From positions 475,765 to 539,764 of the forward strand of contig CAIZQH010000021.1 in NCBI GenBank assembly GCA_903935095.1: a stretch of 64,000 nucleotides of DNA. The letters are read 5' to 3'. A model generated the notes under the pieces. The model searched no databases, was not told where the DNA came from, and saw nothing but the letters and a program-made list of their open reading frames with translations. Shown here piece after piece: positions 43,865-52,615 of this stretch. Numbering within the stretch: the stretch's first letter is position 1; the number at the start of each line of letters is the position of its first letter. This DNA comes from an uncultured Flavobacteriales bacterium. GTDB lineage: Bacteria; Bacteroidota; Bacteroidia; Flavobacteriales_D; Crocinitomicaceae. Position numbers and translations under genes: made by a program.

Positions 43865-44170
43865 ATGTCATTATTAGGAAAATTATTCGGAATGAAATCC
43901 GTAAATTATCAACAACTCGTTAAGGAAGGTGCGGTCATCGTCGATGTGCGTTCTCCAGGAGAATTTCAAGGTGGACACATCAAAGGATCCATCAATGTTC
44001 CCTTGCAAAGTATCCAAAGTTCATTGGGTAAAATCCCGAAAAACAAAACAGTCATTACGTGTTGTGCTTCTGGAATGCGCAGTGCAAGTGCCAAAAGCAT
44101 TTTGAAATCAGCGGGATATGCAGATGTTCACAACGGAGGTGGTTGGATGAGCTTGAAAAGTAAGATCTAA
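43865..44170 (+). CDS. Single-domain rhodanese
   Basis: 101 residues. Short N-terminal lead (MSLLGKLFGMKSVNYQQLV), then VIVDVRSPGEFQGGHIKGSINVPL and the catalytic loop ITCCASGMRSAS (about 68-79), ending NGGGWMSLKSKI. Very like the preceding rhodanese in its active-site loop and GGGW end, so the two are probably paralogues from a tandem duplication. The preceding gap is 39 bp. Confidence 0.9.
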   Translation: MSLLGKLFGMKSVNYQQLVKEGAVIVDVRSPGEFQGGHIKGSINVPLQSIQSSLGKIPKNKTVITCCASGMRSASAKSILKSAGYADVHNGGGWMSLKSKI

Positions 44171-44224
44171 ACGAAGCTTAAGAGTACAAGGAACGGAATC
44201 AACCGATCATTAAGTTATTCATGC

Positions 44225-46333
44225 TTACTTGTTGTTCTCAATAATGTATAACAAGACTTTCTCCATTAAATGCGCACGGTCTTTTCCGCTAACGTTGTGT
44301 TTGTGCATTGGATAAATGAAATCGTCTACTTGAACACCATTTTCAATGAAGGATTTTAACAGCGCTTCATTGTGCTGCATCACCACTACATCGTCGATGG
44401 AACCGTGAATTAACAATAAATCTCCTTTTAAATTTTTCGTGTAATTCAACAAGGAATTGGCATCGTATCCCGCTTTGTTTTGCTCCGGACGATCCATGTA
44501 ACGTTCACCGTACATTATTTCGTAGTACTTCCAATCGGTTACTGGTCCACCAGCAACGCCAACTTGGAACACTCCTGCTTGACGCAACATTAACGATGTC
44601 GTCATGAATCCACCAAAGGACCATCCATGTACCGCAAGGCGATTTCCGTCGACATAATTCAAGGATTTCAAGTACTCCACACCTGTCAATTGATCTTCCA
44701 TTTCAACGGTTCCAAGTTGACGGTGGATTTGAGATTCAAAAGCAAATCCGCGTTCTCCTGATCCACGGTTATCCAAGGTAAAGACAATGTAACCTTGATT
44801 TGCCATCCAATGCATCCAAAGATTCGCTCCAGCCATCCAAGAGTTCGTCACCATTTGCGCGTGTGGACCACCGTATACATACACAAGAACCGGGTATTTT
44901 TTTGATGGATCGAAATTGCTTGGTTTGATCATTCGGTAGTACAAATCTGAACCATCTTTTCCTTTGATGGATCCAACTTCTGTAGTTCCAACGTTGTAAT
45001 CATCCAATTTTTCCTTGGATTCCATCAGTAACTTTGCCATTTTTCCGTTGTTGGTCCAAAGCATTGCTTTAAATGGAACGGATAAACTCGAAAAGGCATC
45101 CATGAAATATGTTCCGTTTGCAGAAAGACTAAAACTGTGCGTTCCTTCTTCCTTCGTGATTAATTCGGTGTTTCCCGCTAAGTCACATCGATAAACCATC
45201 GTATTCGTAGGATTTTGTCCTGTCGCTGTGTAATAGATTTTCGAAGCATCTTTCGTTGCGCAAAGGATATCCTTTACGACAAAAGTGTGGTTCGTTAATT
45301 TTTGTAGCATCTTGCCGTCGAAGTCATAGAGGTACAAGTTGTTAAACCCATCGCGCTCCGAAATCCACACAAATTGATTGGACTTGTTGCTAGGGAAAAA
45401 TACGGGATGCTCTGGCTCGATCCATTTGTCGTTTTTCTCTTCAAATAAGGTTTTGACAAATTTCCCTGTTTTCGCTGAATAAACATTTAACCACATGTGA
45501 TTTTGGTCGCGGTTGACTTCTGCTACGATGATGAATTGATCATCTGGAGTAATGGCCAAGTTGGTGAAGTAATCGTCCGCAGCCCCTCGTGGATTGATGT
45601 ACAGCGTTTTTTTCGATTTCACGTTGTAAATTCCCACGCGTGGTTTTTCGGATTTTTGTCCAGCCATTGGGTATTTAATGGACATCAAGGTTCCTGGTGT
45701 CGCATTGACATCCAATAATGGATAATTGTGCACATCCGTTTCGTCCTTTTGATAAAAAGCAAGAATGGACCCACTGTTTGACCAGAAAATGCCTCCAGAT
45801 ATTCCAAATTCATTGCGCGCAATAGATTGACCTGAAACGATGTTTTTATCGGCGTTTTTTGTGACCGCACGTCCATCGATGTATACATTGTTATCGATGG
45901 TATAGGCTAATTGATTCGACGCGGAATGGTACGATTGATTCGCAGCATTTTCCACTGGTTTTTTGAGGATCTTTCCGGATTTCGTTTTGACATCGAAGGT
46001 TGCCACGGATTGACCATCATTTAATAGCAAGGTTGTTTCGTTGGACCATTCCGCGCCAAAGAAGTTGCCGAAGGAGGAACCTAGAAGTTTGTTAACTTCG
46101 TCAATGGTGATGAGGTCTACAGACTTTTCATTTGCAACAGAAGATTTGTACATCGTTTTGTAGTCCTTGCTGCAAGTCGTGTATTCACTGTCATTCATCC
46201 ACAGGAAATTATTCACGCGTTCGGGTGAAACACTTCTTTGTAAAAGAACAGATTCTTTGACGCTCATTTCTTTTTTCTGAGCGAAAGCAAAAGGAGTAAT
46301 CAGTAAAAGGAAAGGTAAGATGATGCGTTTCAT
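44225..46333 (-). CDS. Dipeptidyl peptidase IV-like S9 prolyl oligopeptidase
   Basis: 702 residues. Signal peptide (about 1-18, ending FAFAQ). N-terminal beta-propeller (about 40-450) and a C-terminal alpha/beta-hydrolase domain with nucleophile motif HGWSFGGFM, Asp in LLIHGSIDDVVV, and His in HKHNVSGKDRAHL, forming the catalytic triad. VYGGPHAQMV is typical for the S9B group. It removes N-terminal dipeptides, usually X-Pro, in the periplasm or at the surface. No T9SS domain. Overlaps the DUF2461 gene by 4 nt. Confidence 0.92.
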   Translation of the reverse strand: MKRIILPFLLLITPFAFAQKKEMSVKESVLLQRSVSPERVNNFLWMNDSEYTTCSKDYKTMYKSSVANEKSVDLITIDEVNKLLGSSFGNFFGAEWSNETTLLLNDGQSVATFDVKTKSGKILKKPVENAANQSYHSASNQLAYTIDNNVYIDGRAVTKNADKNIVSGQSIARNEFGISGGIFWSNSGSILAFYQKDETDVHNYPLLDVNATPGTLMSIKYPMAGQKSEKPRVGIYNVKSKKTLYINPRGAADDYFTNLAITPDDQFIIVAEVNRDQNHMWLNVYSAKTGKFVKTLFEEKNDKWIEPEHPVFFPSNKSNQFVWISERDGFNNLYLYDFDGKMLQKLTNHTFVVKDILCATKDASKIYYTATGQNPTNTMVYRCDLAGNTELITKEEGTHSFSLSANGTYFMDAFSSLSVPFKAMLWTNNGKMAKLLMESKEKLDDYNVGTTEVGSIKGKDGSDLYYRMIKPSNFDPSKKYPVLVYVYGGPHAQMVTNSWMAGANLWMHWMANQGYIVFTLDNRGSGERGFAFESQIHRQLGTVEMEDQLTGVEYLKSLNYVDGNRLAVHGWSFGGFMTTSLMLRQAGVFQVGVAGGPVTDWKYYEIMYGERYMDRPEQNKAGYDANSLLNYTKNLKGDLLLIHGSIDDVVVMQHNEALLKSFIENGVQVDDFIYPMHKHNVSGKDRAHLMEKVLLYIIENNK

Positions 46334-47004
46334 GCGCGTTGTATAAATTGATTAAAAAATTGTTCTAGTGGTTTTCCTGCTTCGAAGCAGTGCAGTAATT
46401 GTTGATCTAAATCATCAGCTAGTAACGTTTCAGCGGGAAATTCGGCATAAAAATACCACTGTTTATTGAAAATCAGATTTTCTTCTTGTGCTGCTTCTTT
46501 GAGGTGAGCGGGAAGAATTTTATTTTTCTCTCCGAGGATTTCACCAAAGGTCTTTTTAAAGGACTTGGATTCATAGATTCTTTGGAATTCGTTCATATTC
46601 GCAGCGATTCCCTCACGGACTAATTCCAGGTCTTCTTTATCGATTTCGTAAATTCCACCATAAGCACGAACATGTTCCGGACTCAGTTCAAAGTAAATGC
46701 CGTTTACCGCCTTGCTTTTTTTTCCATTTGGAGCAACTACGGCGGAGCACATGAGTTTGTAAGGAGTTTTGTCTTTAGAGAAACGGATGTCTCGGTTGAT
46801 TCGAAACACACAATCTTTTGCTTGTAATTCAGCGAACTGCGGATCAGTTTCAGCAAGCTTTTGGATAAGGTGCTGCGTAAAGGCATAGAAAGGTTTCTTG
46901 ATCGAATTTTCGTAGCGCTTGCGGTTTTCATCGAACCAAGATTTGTGGTTATTTCCAGCAAGCTCGATAAAGAAATTTAGATAATCCTCCGTAAAAAATG
47001 ACAT
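46330..47004 (-). CDS. DUF2461-family protein
   Basis: 224 residues. The family pattern is clear: FFIELAGNNHKSWFDENRKRYENSIKKPFYAF, then FRINRDIRFSKDKTPYKLMCSAVV and YFELSPEHVRAYGGIYEIDKEDLELVREGI. The biochemical role of this widespread family is not known. The start ATG lies four bases from a TATCTTCG box (plus strand CGAAGATA 47009-47016). The stop overlaps the start of the DPP-IV-like gene by 4 nt, so the two are coupled. Confidence 0.88.
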   Translation of the reverse strand: MSFFTEDYLNFFIELAGNNHKSWFDENRKRYENSIKKPFYAFTQHLIQKLAETDPQFAELQAKDCVFRINRDIRFSKDKTPYKLMCSAVVAPNGKKSKAVNGIYFELSPEHVRAYGGIYEIDKEDLELVREGIAANMNEFQRIYESKSFKKTFGEILGEKNKILPAHLKEAAQEENLIFNKQWYFYAEFPAETLLADDLDQQLLHCFEAGKPLEQFFNQFIQRA

Positions 47005-47061
47005 AGGACGAAGATATGGAAAATCCGAAGATGGATACTAGAAAAAGCTAACAAAAAGCTA

Positions 47062-47092
47062 TTGCACGATTAAACTAGAATGTGTATCTTTG
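47062..47092 (+). promoter_or_regulatory. Promoter of the rpsF-rpsR-rplI operon
   Basis: TTG at 47062-47064, a 20-bp spacer and TATCTTTG at 47085-47092: a full Bacteroidota promoter, with a 32-nt AT-rich gap before the rpsF ATG. Confidence 0.7.
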
Positions 47093-47124
47093 CACCCGAT
47101 TAATTAATATTTAAAAATAATCTT

Positions 47125-47463
47125 ATGAATTCTTACGAAACTGTTTTCATTTTAACTCCCGTTTTGTCTGATGATCAGGCAAAGGAAGCAGTACAGAAAT
47201 TCGAAGGTGAGATTAAATCACTTGGTGGTTCGATCACTCATTCGGAGAACTGGGGTTTGCGCAAGTTGGCGTACCCAATCCAGAAAAAATCCACTGGTTT
47301 CTACTTTCTAGTAGAATTCCAAGCGGAAGGTAATGTTGTTGCAAACTTCGAATTGATGATGAAGCGCGATGAACGAGTTTTACGTTTTTTAACGGTAAAA
47401 ATGGACGTTGATCATGTGACATATTCAGTGAAAAGACGCGCAAAAGCTGGAGCTACTGCCTAA
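47125..47463 (+). CDS. rpsF: 30S ribosomal protein S6
   Basis: 112 residues, starting [18 protein letters not shown], with [32 protein letters not shown], the conserved S6 core binding S18 and 16S rRNA, and [10 protein letters not shown]. First of the S6-S18-L9 operon. No ssb or priB gene lies between S6 and S18. Confidence 0.97.
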   Translation: MNSYETVFILTPVLSDDQAKEAVQKFEGEIKSLGGSITHSENWGLRKLAYPIQKKSTGFYFLVEFQAEGNVVANFELMMKRDERVLRFLTVKMDVDHVTYSVKRRAKAGATA

Positions 47464-47493
47464 CTAATTGTTAACCCTAAAAAATTAAAAGAG

Positions 47494-47754
47494 ATGTCAA
47501 ACGATATTCGCTATCTAACCCCGATTAATATTGATATTAAGAAGGACAAGTACTGCCGTTTTAAGAAGAGCGGTATTAAATTTATTGATTACAAAGATGC
47601 AAGCTTCTTGTTGAAATTGATCAATGAACAAGGTAAAATTCTTCCACGTCGGATCACTGGTACTTCTGCGAAATACCAAAAGAGAGTCAACAAAGCGATC
47701 AAACGTGCTCGTCACCTTGCGATCCTTCCATACGTTGGTGATATGTTGAAATAA
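47494..47754 (+). CDS. rpsR: 30S ribosomal protein S18
   Basis: 86 residues with [46 protein letters not shown] and [12 protein letters not shown], all diagnostic for S18. Binds S6 on the small-subunit platform. Confidence 0.97.
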   Translation: MSNDIRYLTPINIDIKKDKYCRFKKSGIKFIDYKDASFLLKLINEQGKILPRRITGTSAKYQKRVNKAIKRARHLAILPYVGDMLK

Positions 47755-47783
47755 TCATTTGTTGAACAGAAAAACTGAAAGTC

Positions 47784-48230
47784 ATGGAAATTATTTTAAA
47801 GAAAAACGTTGATAAATTAGGTTACGCAAACGAAATCGTGAACGTAAAACCTGGATACGGTCGTAACTTCTTGATTCCTCAAGGATATGCGGCGCTTGCT
47901 ACGCCTAGCGCGAAAAAAGCACACGCTGAGATTATGCGTCAAAAATCTCACAAAGAATCTAAGAATTTAGCTGAAGCACAAGAATTAGCTGCTAAAATTG
48001 CTGATTTAACCATCACTATCTCTACGAAAGCTGGTGAAAATGGTAAAATCTTTGGTTCTGTTAATACGGTTCAATTGGCTGATGCACTTCGTGCACTTGG
48101 ACATGATATTGATCGTAAATCATTGAAAATTAAAGACGAGCCAATTCGCGAAATTGGAACGTATGAAGTAGAAGCAAATATTTACAAAGGCGTGAAACAA
48201 TCATTCAAATTTGAAGTTGTTAGCGAATAA
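47784..48230 (+). CDS. rplI: 50S ribosomal protein L9
   Basis: 148 residues. N-domain MEIILKKNVDKLGYANEIVNVKPGYGRNFLIPQGYA, a long connecting helix (about 45-75) and the C-domain (GKIFGSVNTVQLADALRALG), the normal two-domain L9. Last gene of the operon, followed by a clear terminator. Confidence 0.97.
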   Translation: MEIILKKNVDKLGYANEIVNVKPGYGRNFLIPQGYAALATPSAKKAHAEIMRQKSHKESKNLAEAQELAAKIADLTITISTKAGENGKIFGSVNTVQLADALRALGHDIDRKSLKIKDEPIREIGTYEVEANIYKGVKQSFKFEVVSE

Positions 48231-48248
48231 GCTTTACGAAAAGAAACT

Positions 48249-48283
48249 AAAAAACTCTTTCCATTTGGAAGGAGTTTTTTTTT
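48249..48283 (+). terminator. Intrinsic terminator of the S6-S18-L9 operon
   Basis: AACTCTTTCC (48253-48262) pairs with GGAAGGAGTT (48267-48276) with one U-G wobble, loop ATTT, and T-run to 48283. Preceded by A residues. No gene lies between it and 48403. Confidence 0.85.
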
Positions 48284-48402
48284 GCCGTCATTTCACCTCA
48301 GAAAATCTATTTGTACAACTTGAGGAACATACGATTTACTCAGGTTCGTTATATGATCATCGATGAAGCGTGGAATGGAACTGTAAAGACAAGAATGATT
48401 TT

Positions 48403-49359
48403 CTAACGTGCTTCCAAGTAATTTTTGACGTAATCAGCAATTCCTTCTTCCAGGGAATAAAAAGCATGTGGATAGCCAATGGACATCAATTTAGACATGT
48501 TTGCTTCTGTGAAGTATTGGTATTTATCGCGAATATCACTCGGAGTATCGATGAAGGAAATAGATGGCTCAAGTCCCAAGGCACGGAACGTTAAACTTGC
48601 TAAGTCTAAGAATGTCCGTGCTTTCCCAGACCCAAGATTGTAAATCCCTGAGTGATTCTGATGTTGCATAAAAAACGCACATACTTTCGCCACATCTTTC
48701 ACGTAAACGAAGTCTCGCAGTTGCTCTCCATCCTTGTATTCCGGATTGTGTGAACGGAACAATTGCATGTGTCCTTTTTCTTTGATTTGACGATGTGTAT
48801 GAAACACCACACTCGCCATTCTTCCTTTGTGAGATTCTTTCGGACCATAAACGTTGAAGAATTTAAGTCCTGCCCAAAAAGGAGGAGTTTCCGTTTGTTG
48901 AATCGCCCATTTGTCAAATTCGTTTTTGGAAATCCCATACGGATTTAAGGGTTTCAACTTTGGAATCACTTCATTATTGTCTTCGTAGCCAAATTCTCCC
49001 AAACCATAAGTTGCAGCACTACTTGCGTAGACCAACGGAATGCGATGAGCTGTACATATGTTCCAAATGGACTTTGTGTAATTCAGGTTTAATTGATCTA
49101 GAATGTCAATGTCCTTTTCTGTAGTATCTGTTCGTGCGCCCAAATGGAAAACAAACTCCACTTCGTTAGCATGCGCTTTAAACCATGAAACAAATTCTGA
49201 ACGCTCTATTTTTAAACTAAACTGTGTATGTTTCCAATTGTCTTCTTTGTCAAGTTTCGTAAAATCATCAACTAGAATGAGGTTTGTGTGTCCGAGCGTG
49301 TTGAGGTGATCCACCAAATAGCTCGCAATAAATCCGGCGGAACCAGTAACAACTATCAT
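48403..49359 (-). CDS. rfaD: ADP-L-glycero-D-manno-heptose 6-epimerase-like (RfaD/HldD)
   Basis: 318-residue extended SDR. GSAGFIASYLVDHLN (about 6-20) binds NAD(P), with the GxxGxxA signature. ILVDDFTK follows. Catalytic ASSAATYG (about 112-119) and NPYGISKNEFD (YxxxK, about 139-149) are present. The order FFNVYGPKESHKGRMASVVFH is as in RfaD, which converts the D,D- to L,D-heptose nucleotide for LPS core. A related nucleotide-sugar epimerase is the main alternative. Ends 9 bp before the deoxynucleoside kinase (same strand). Confidence 0.82.
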   Translation of the reverse strand: MIVVTGSAGFIASYLVDHLNTLGHTNLILVDDFTKLDKEDNWKHTQFSLKIERSEFVSWFKAHANEVEFVFHLGARTDTTEKDIDILDQLNLNYTKSIWNICTAHRIPLVYASSAATYGLGEFGYEDNNEVIPKLKPLNPYGISKNEFDKWAIQQTETPPFWAGLKFFNVYGPKESHKGRMASVVFHTHRQIKEKGHMQLFRSHNPEYKDGEQLRDFVYVKDVAKVCAFFMQHQNHSGIYNLGSGKARTFLDLASLTFRALGLEPSISFIDTPSDIRDKYQYFTEANMSKLMSIGYPHAFYSLEEGIADYVKNYLEAR

Positions 49360-49368
49360 TGGATGTTT

Positions 49369-49983
49369 TTAGAATAAACCGTTTATTTCAGCATCAATTG
49401 AATTAATGATTTTACCCAAATCCTCTTGGTTGTCTGGGAAACGATTGTTATCAATGTCGATAATCAATACTTTTCCTTTATCGTAAGTGGAAATCCATGC
49501 CTCGTAACGTTCATTCAAACGCTTTAAGTAATCTAAACGGATACTTTCTTCGTAATCGCGTCCACGTTGTTGAATTTGGCTTACCAATGTTGGAACGCTT
49601 GCGCGGAGGTAGATCAATAAATCAGGAGCAGAAATAAATCCATCCATTAAATTAAAAAGCGAAAAGTAATTTTCGAAATCTCTGGTTGTCATTAAACCCA
49701 TTGAATGTAAATTCGGTGCAAAAATGAATGCATCCTCATAAATCGTGCGGTCTTGAATCACAGTATGAGCGGTTTCCTTAATTTCTTGTATTTGAGTAAA
49801 TCGACCATTCAAGTAATAAATTTGAAGGTTGAAAGACCAGCGTTGCATGTCATCGTAGAAATCATTTAAATACGGATTATGGTCCACATCCTCGTAATGA
49901 GTTTCCCAACCATAATGTTTTGACAACAAGTTTGTTAATGTGGTTTTACCCGATCCGATGTTTCCTGCGATGGCAACGTGCAT
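49369..49983 (-). CDS. Deoxynucleoside kinase
   Basis: 204 residues. P-loop GNIGSGKTTLTNLL (about 7-20), the DRxIYEDAFIF motif (QDRTIYEDAFIFAPNLH, about 72-88), and LRASVPTLVSQIQQRGRDYE with the LID-like Arg residues. It phosphorylates deoxyadenosine/deoxyguanosine or others in nucleotide salvage; specificity cannot be told. Stand-alone promoter not clearly seen upstream. Confidence 0.92.
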   Translation of the reverse strand: MHVAIAGNIGSGKTTLTNLLSKHYGWETHYEDVDHNPYLNDFYDDMQRWSFNLQIYYLNGRFTQIQEIKETAHTVIQDRTIYEDAFIFAPNLHSMGLMTTRDFENYFSLFNLMDGFISAPDLLIYLRASVPTLVSQIQQRGRDYEESIRLDYLKRLNERYEAWISTYDKGKVLIIDIDNNRFPDNQEDLGKIINSIDAEINGLF

Positions 49984-50043
49984 ATTCCATAATTTAGAAA
50001 GGCTAAATTACAATATTTTAAAGGAATTAAAAAAGGGGAAAGC

Positions 50044-50865
50044 TTAGTATTTGATGGAAAAAATGGAAATTTCATCCCCTTTTTGTATTCCGAGTAGATT
50101 ACCTTGAATGATAAATGACGTAATTGGTGTTTTATTCAGTATTTCGAGTGTGTGCCAATCTGGAATTCTTTGGTTTGTTTTCATTTCCAAGAGAACGAAT
50201 CGAAGGGATGATGCGTTTGCATCCAAACACACAATTTGCTGGTTCCAAAAACCGAAGGCACGACAGTTTTCCAGGTCGTATGATCCACTGAGGTTCAATA
50301 AAAAGTCATATCGATTCATCATTCCATTGGAGAAAAGTACGTACAAATGATCTTGGTATTCCTTTAATTCAACAAAAGAATTCCCCTTGGTTTCCACATT
50401 CTGAATGGACTGAAGGATTTGGGATTTTTGAAAATCCACCAAATTTAGTGAGGAACGAAATTGGTCAAAAACCCAGATTAAATTCGGGCGATTCGACGCG
50501 CAAATCGAAACGACGGTTGAAAACCCTAGTTCGCCTAAGTCCACCAATTCTCCTTGCTGTGTTAAGGTGTTGTCTACAATGGCTATGGACTGTTGCACAT
50601 CCGAGAACAACAACGTTTTCATCGCGTTTATTGGCGCAATGGATTGAATGTTTCCCAACGATTTAAATGTTTGATTAAACCGGCGTTCCCCCTTGATCAC
50701 TTTCTTTTGAATGTTGTTTTCTGATACTACTAATAGGTTTTGTTGCCCGTCAATGGTCCAAGTGTCGATTGGAGTGGGGGAAAGGTATGTTTCGACAAGC
50801 GTTAATTCTTGTGAATAAACGAGGAAACAAAGTGTCCAACTTAATATGAGCAAAATGAATTTCAT
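50044..50865 (-). CDS. Exported protein of unknown function, possible beta-propeller
   Basis: 273 residues with a signal peptide (MKFILLILSWTLCFLVYSQ). Repeating beta-strand stretches such as LLVVSENNIQKKVIKG, LLFSDVQQSIAIVDN, LIWVFDQFRSSLNLVDF, LYVLFSNGMMNRYDF and IVCLDANASSLRFVLLE have the spacing of a WD/NHL-like propeller with about six blades, but no signature is identifiable. The gene overlaps the end of the GH3 gene by 4 nt, so it is co-translated with it. Function unknown. Confidence 0.7.
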   Translation of the reverse strand: MKFILLILSWTLCFLVYSQELTLVETYLSPTPIDTWTIDGQQNLLVVSENNIQKKVIKGERRFNQTFKSLGNIQSIAPINAMKTLLFSDVQQSIAIVDNTLTQQGELVDLGELGFSTVVSICASNRPNLIWVFDQFRSSLNLVDFQKSQILQSIQNVETKGNSFVELKEYQDHLYVLFSNGMMNRYDFLLNLSGSYDLENCRAFGFWNQQIVCLDANASSLRFVLLEMKTNQRIPDWHTLEILNKTPITSFIIQGNLLGIQKGDEISIFSIKY

Positions 50866-52373
50866 CGTGTTTGGTCTAAGATTTCGTTTAACAAAGAATC
50901 GTCATTCATCAATCTCGGCACTTTGTGTTGCCCACCTAATTTTCCTTTGGACTTCAACCATTGATGAAAAGTTCCACTTGGAACTTTAGTCATTTTTGGA
51001 TAGCCAATGTTGATGTTGTCTTTACGTTTTGCATCATAGTCCGCATTTCCGTCTTTTAATAACTGATCTAACTCTTTTAAAAATAAGGCTTCATCGCTCG
51101 GTTGTTCTCTGAATTCGATCAGCCAATGATGTCCGCCAATCACCTTTTCTTCATCAAAATACGGTGCTGCGGTATAGTCACTTATTTGCGCATGCGTCAG
51201 AAGTGCGGCAGTACTAATCGCTTTGTCGGCATGCTCAATGATTAATTTTTCTCCAAACGCATTGATGTAATGACTGGTTCTTCCACTGACAACGAATCGA
51301 AATGGATAAAGTTGACTAAATCGAATGGTATCTCCAATAATATAGCGCCAAAGTCCCGAGGATGTTGTGATGACCAATGCATATTCTTTATCTATTTCGA
51401 CGTTTTCTAGTGGGACAACTGTTTTCGAATCTAGTCCATCAAATTCATTCATGGGAATAAACTCGTAAAAAACCTGAGAATTGGTCAACAATAAAAGTTC
51501 CTTTGAATCGATTTGATCTTGCAATCCAAAATAACCTTCGGATGAATTGTAGGATTCCACATAATTCATCGTTGGGATTTGAATAATATCCTGATAAGCC
51601 TCTTGATAGGGCATGAAGGACATTCCTCCATGTATGTAAAGTTCCAAATTTGGCCAAACTTCTGAGATGGAATTCTTTCCGGATTTCTCCAGAACTTTTT
51701 TTAATAATAATAGCGTCCAGCTTGGAATTCCGGCAATGATACAAATGTTTTCATTTAGAACGGATTCCGCCATTCGCTCTAATTTTTCCTCCCAGTTCTC
51801 CAGTAATGCGATGTCTTTCTTTGGTGTTCGACGTAATTCGGTCCAAGTGGGTAGATGATTGATGATAATTGCGGACAAGTCTCCAATGAAAATCCCTTCT
51901 TCGGATTGTTCAATTTTCCCACTTCCACCAATAATGAGGTGTTTCGCGTTGTATAACTTGCGCTTTGAATGGTTGGCGTAATATTGAGCAAGTAAATCCT
52001 TGCCGTTTGCATAATGATTGTGTAAAAGAGAATCTTCCGTGATGGGTAAAATCTTAATCCGATCAGCTGTGGTACCTGAAGATTTGGCAAACCAGCATGT
52101 TTTTCCTGGCCACAATTGAGATTCGCCACCGTGAATGGAATCATCGATGTAAGGTTTAAGTGTACCGTAATCGCTAAGTGGAATTTTTTCTTGAAAACCT
52201 TGAATCGATAAATCGGCCTGAATCCCTACTTTTTTACCATAGTATGTTTGACTCCCATTTTTCAAAAGGAACTCAAACGTATTCAGTTGATTCGGAATGG
52301 GATTTTGGCGGTAATCATTGATACGCGCCATACGTCTTCCAATCAACCAAGAAAATACAGAGTTGAAAGGCAT
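50862..52373 (-). CDS. GH3-family acyl-adenylate/amide synthetase
   Basis: 503 residues. Resembles the plant GH3 auxin-amino acid conjugation family and its bacterial homologues: CWFAKSSGTTADRIKILPIT (ATP-binding, about 90-110), YNSSEGYFGLQDQ (about 268-280), ALVITTSSGLWRYIIGDTIRF and FRFVVSGRTSHYINAFGEK. It would activate a carboxylate with ATP and join it to an amine; substrates in Bacteroidota are unknown. It overlaps the downstream exported-protein gene by 4 nt. Confidence 0.85.
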   Translation of the reverse strand: MPFNSVFSWLIGRRMARINDYRQNPIPNQLNTFEFLLKNGSQTYYGKKVGIQADLSIQGFQEKIPLSDYGTLKPYIDDSIHGGESQLWPGKTCWFAKSSGTTADRIKILPITEDSLLHNHYANGKDLLAQYYANHSKRKLYNAKHLIIGGSGKIEQSEEGIFIGDLSAIIINHLPTWTELRRTPKKDIALLENWEEKLERMAESVLNENICIIAGIPSWTLLLLKKVLEKSGKNSISEVWPNLELYIHGGMSFMPYQEAYQDIIQIPTMNYVESYNSSEGYFGLQDQIDSKELLLLTNSQVFYEFIPMNEFDGLDSKTVVPLENVEIDKEYALVITTSSGLWRYIIGDTIRFSQLYPFRFVVSGRTSHYINAFGEKLIIEHADKAISTAALLTHAQISDYTAAPYFDEEKVIGGHHWLIEFREQPSDEALFLKELDQLLKDGNADYDAKRKDNINIGYPKMTKVPSGTFHQWLKSKGKLGGQHKVPRLMNDDSLLNEILDQTR

Positions 52374-52411
52374 AATTCAACGATATTGATGAATGGAAAA
52401 CGAAGTAGATT

Positions 52412-52510
52412 TTATCCCCAAATAAGGACAGAAATCAAGATAGATAAAACAATAATGGTATAAATTGTTCCTACTGCTGCAGTCGACCCTTCAAAGAAAT
52501 TATCTGACAT
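52412..52510 (-). CDS. 32-residue single-span membrane peptide
   Basis: Reads MSDNFFEGSTAAVGTIYTII, followed by VLSILISVLIWG and stop TAA. One hydrophobic helix (about 12-31), negatively charged short N-terminus, no Cys. It has its own TACTTTTG box (plus strand CAAAAGTA 52529-52536) and an 18-nt leader. It is preceded by the terminator of the BI-1 operon (52570-52595), so it would be an independent transcript. I do not recognise it; alternatives are a small membrane regulator or a chance ORF. Confidence 0.55.
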   Translation of the reverse strand: MSDNFFEGSTAAVGTIYTIIVLSILISVLIWG

Positions 52511-52528
52511 AATGTTTGTTTTAGACTT

Positions 52529-52536
52529 CAAAAGTA
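52529..52536 (-). promoter_or_regulatory. TACTTTTG -7 box of the 32-residue peptide
   Basis: Plus strand CAAAAGTA at 52529-52536 lies 18 nt before the ATG and downstream of a terminator, as expected for a separate transcript. Confidence 0.45.
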
Positions 52537-52569
52537 GGAATTGTTTTGCTTATATTGTTCTGTGTGAAC

Positions 52570-52595
52570 AAAAAAAAAGCCCTAAAAAAGGGCTT
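52570..52595 (-). terminator. Intrinsic terminator of the mtaB-folE-BI-1 operon
   Basis: On the minus strand AAGCCC (52595-52590) pairs with GGGCTT (52582-52577) around a T-rich loop, followed by a long T-run (52578-52570). It lies 21-46 nt after the BI-1 stop. Confidence 0.85.
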
Positions 52596-52615
52596 GTGAG
52601 CGATTTAATAATAAC

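Noticed and set aside
43574..44170. Frameshifted single two-domain rhodanese
   Set aside because: Each ORF has a full rhodanese core, own start and own end; there is no fused-frame evidence.
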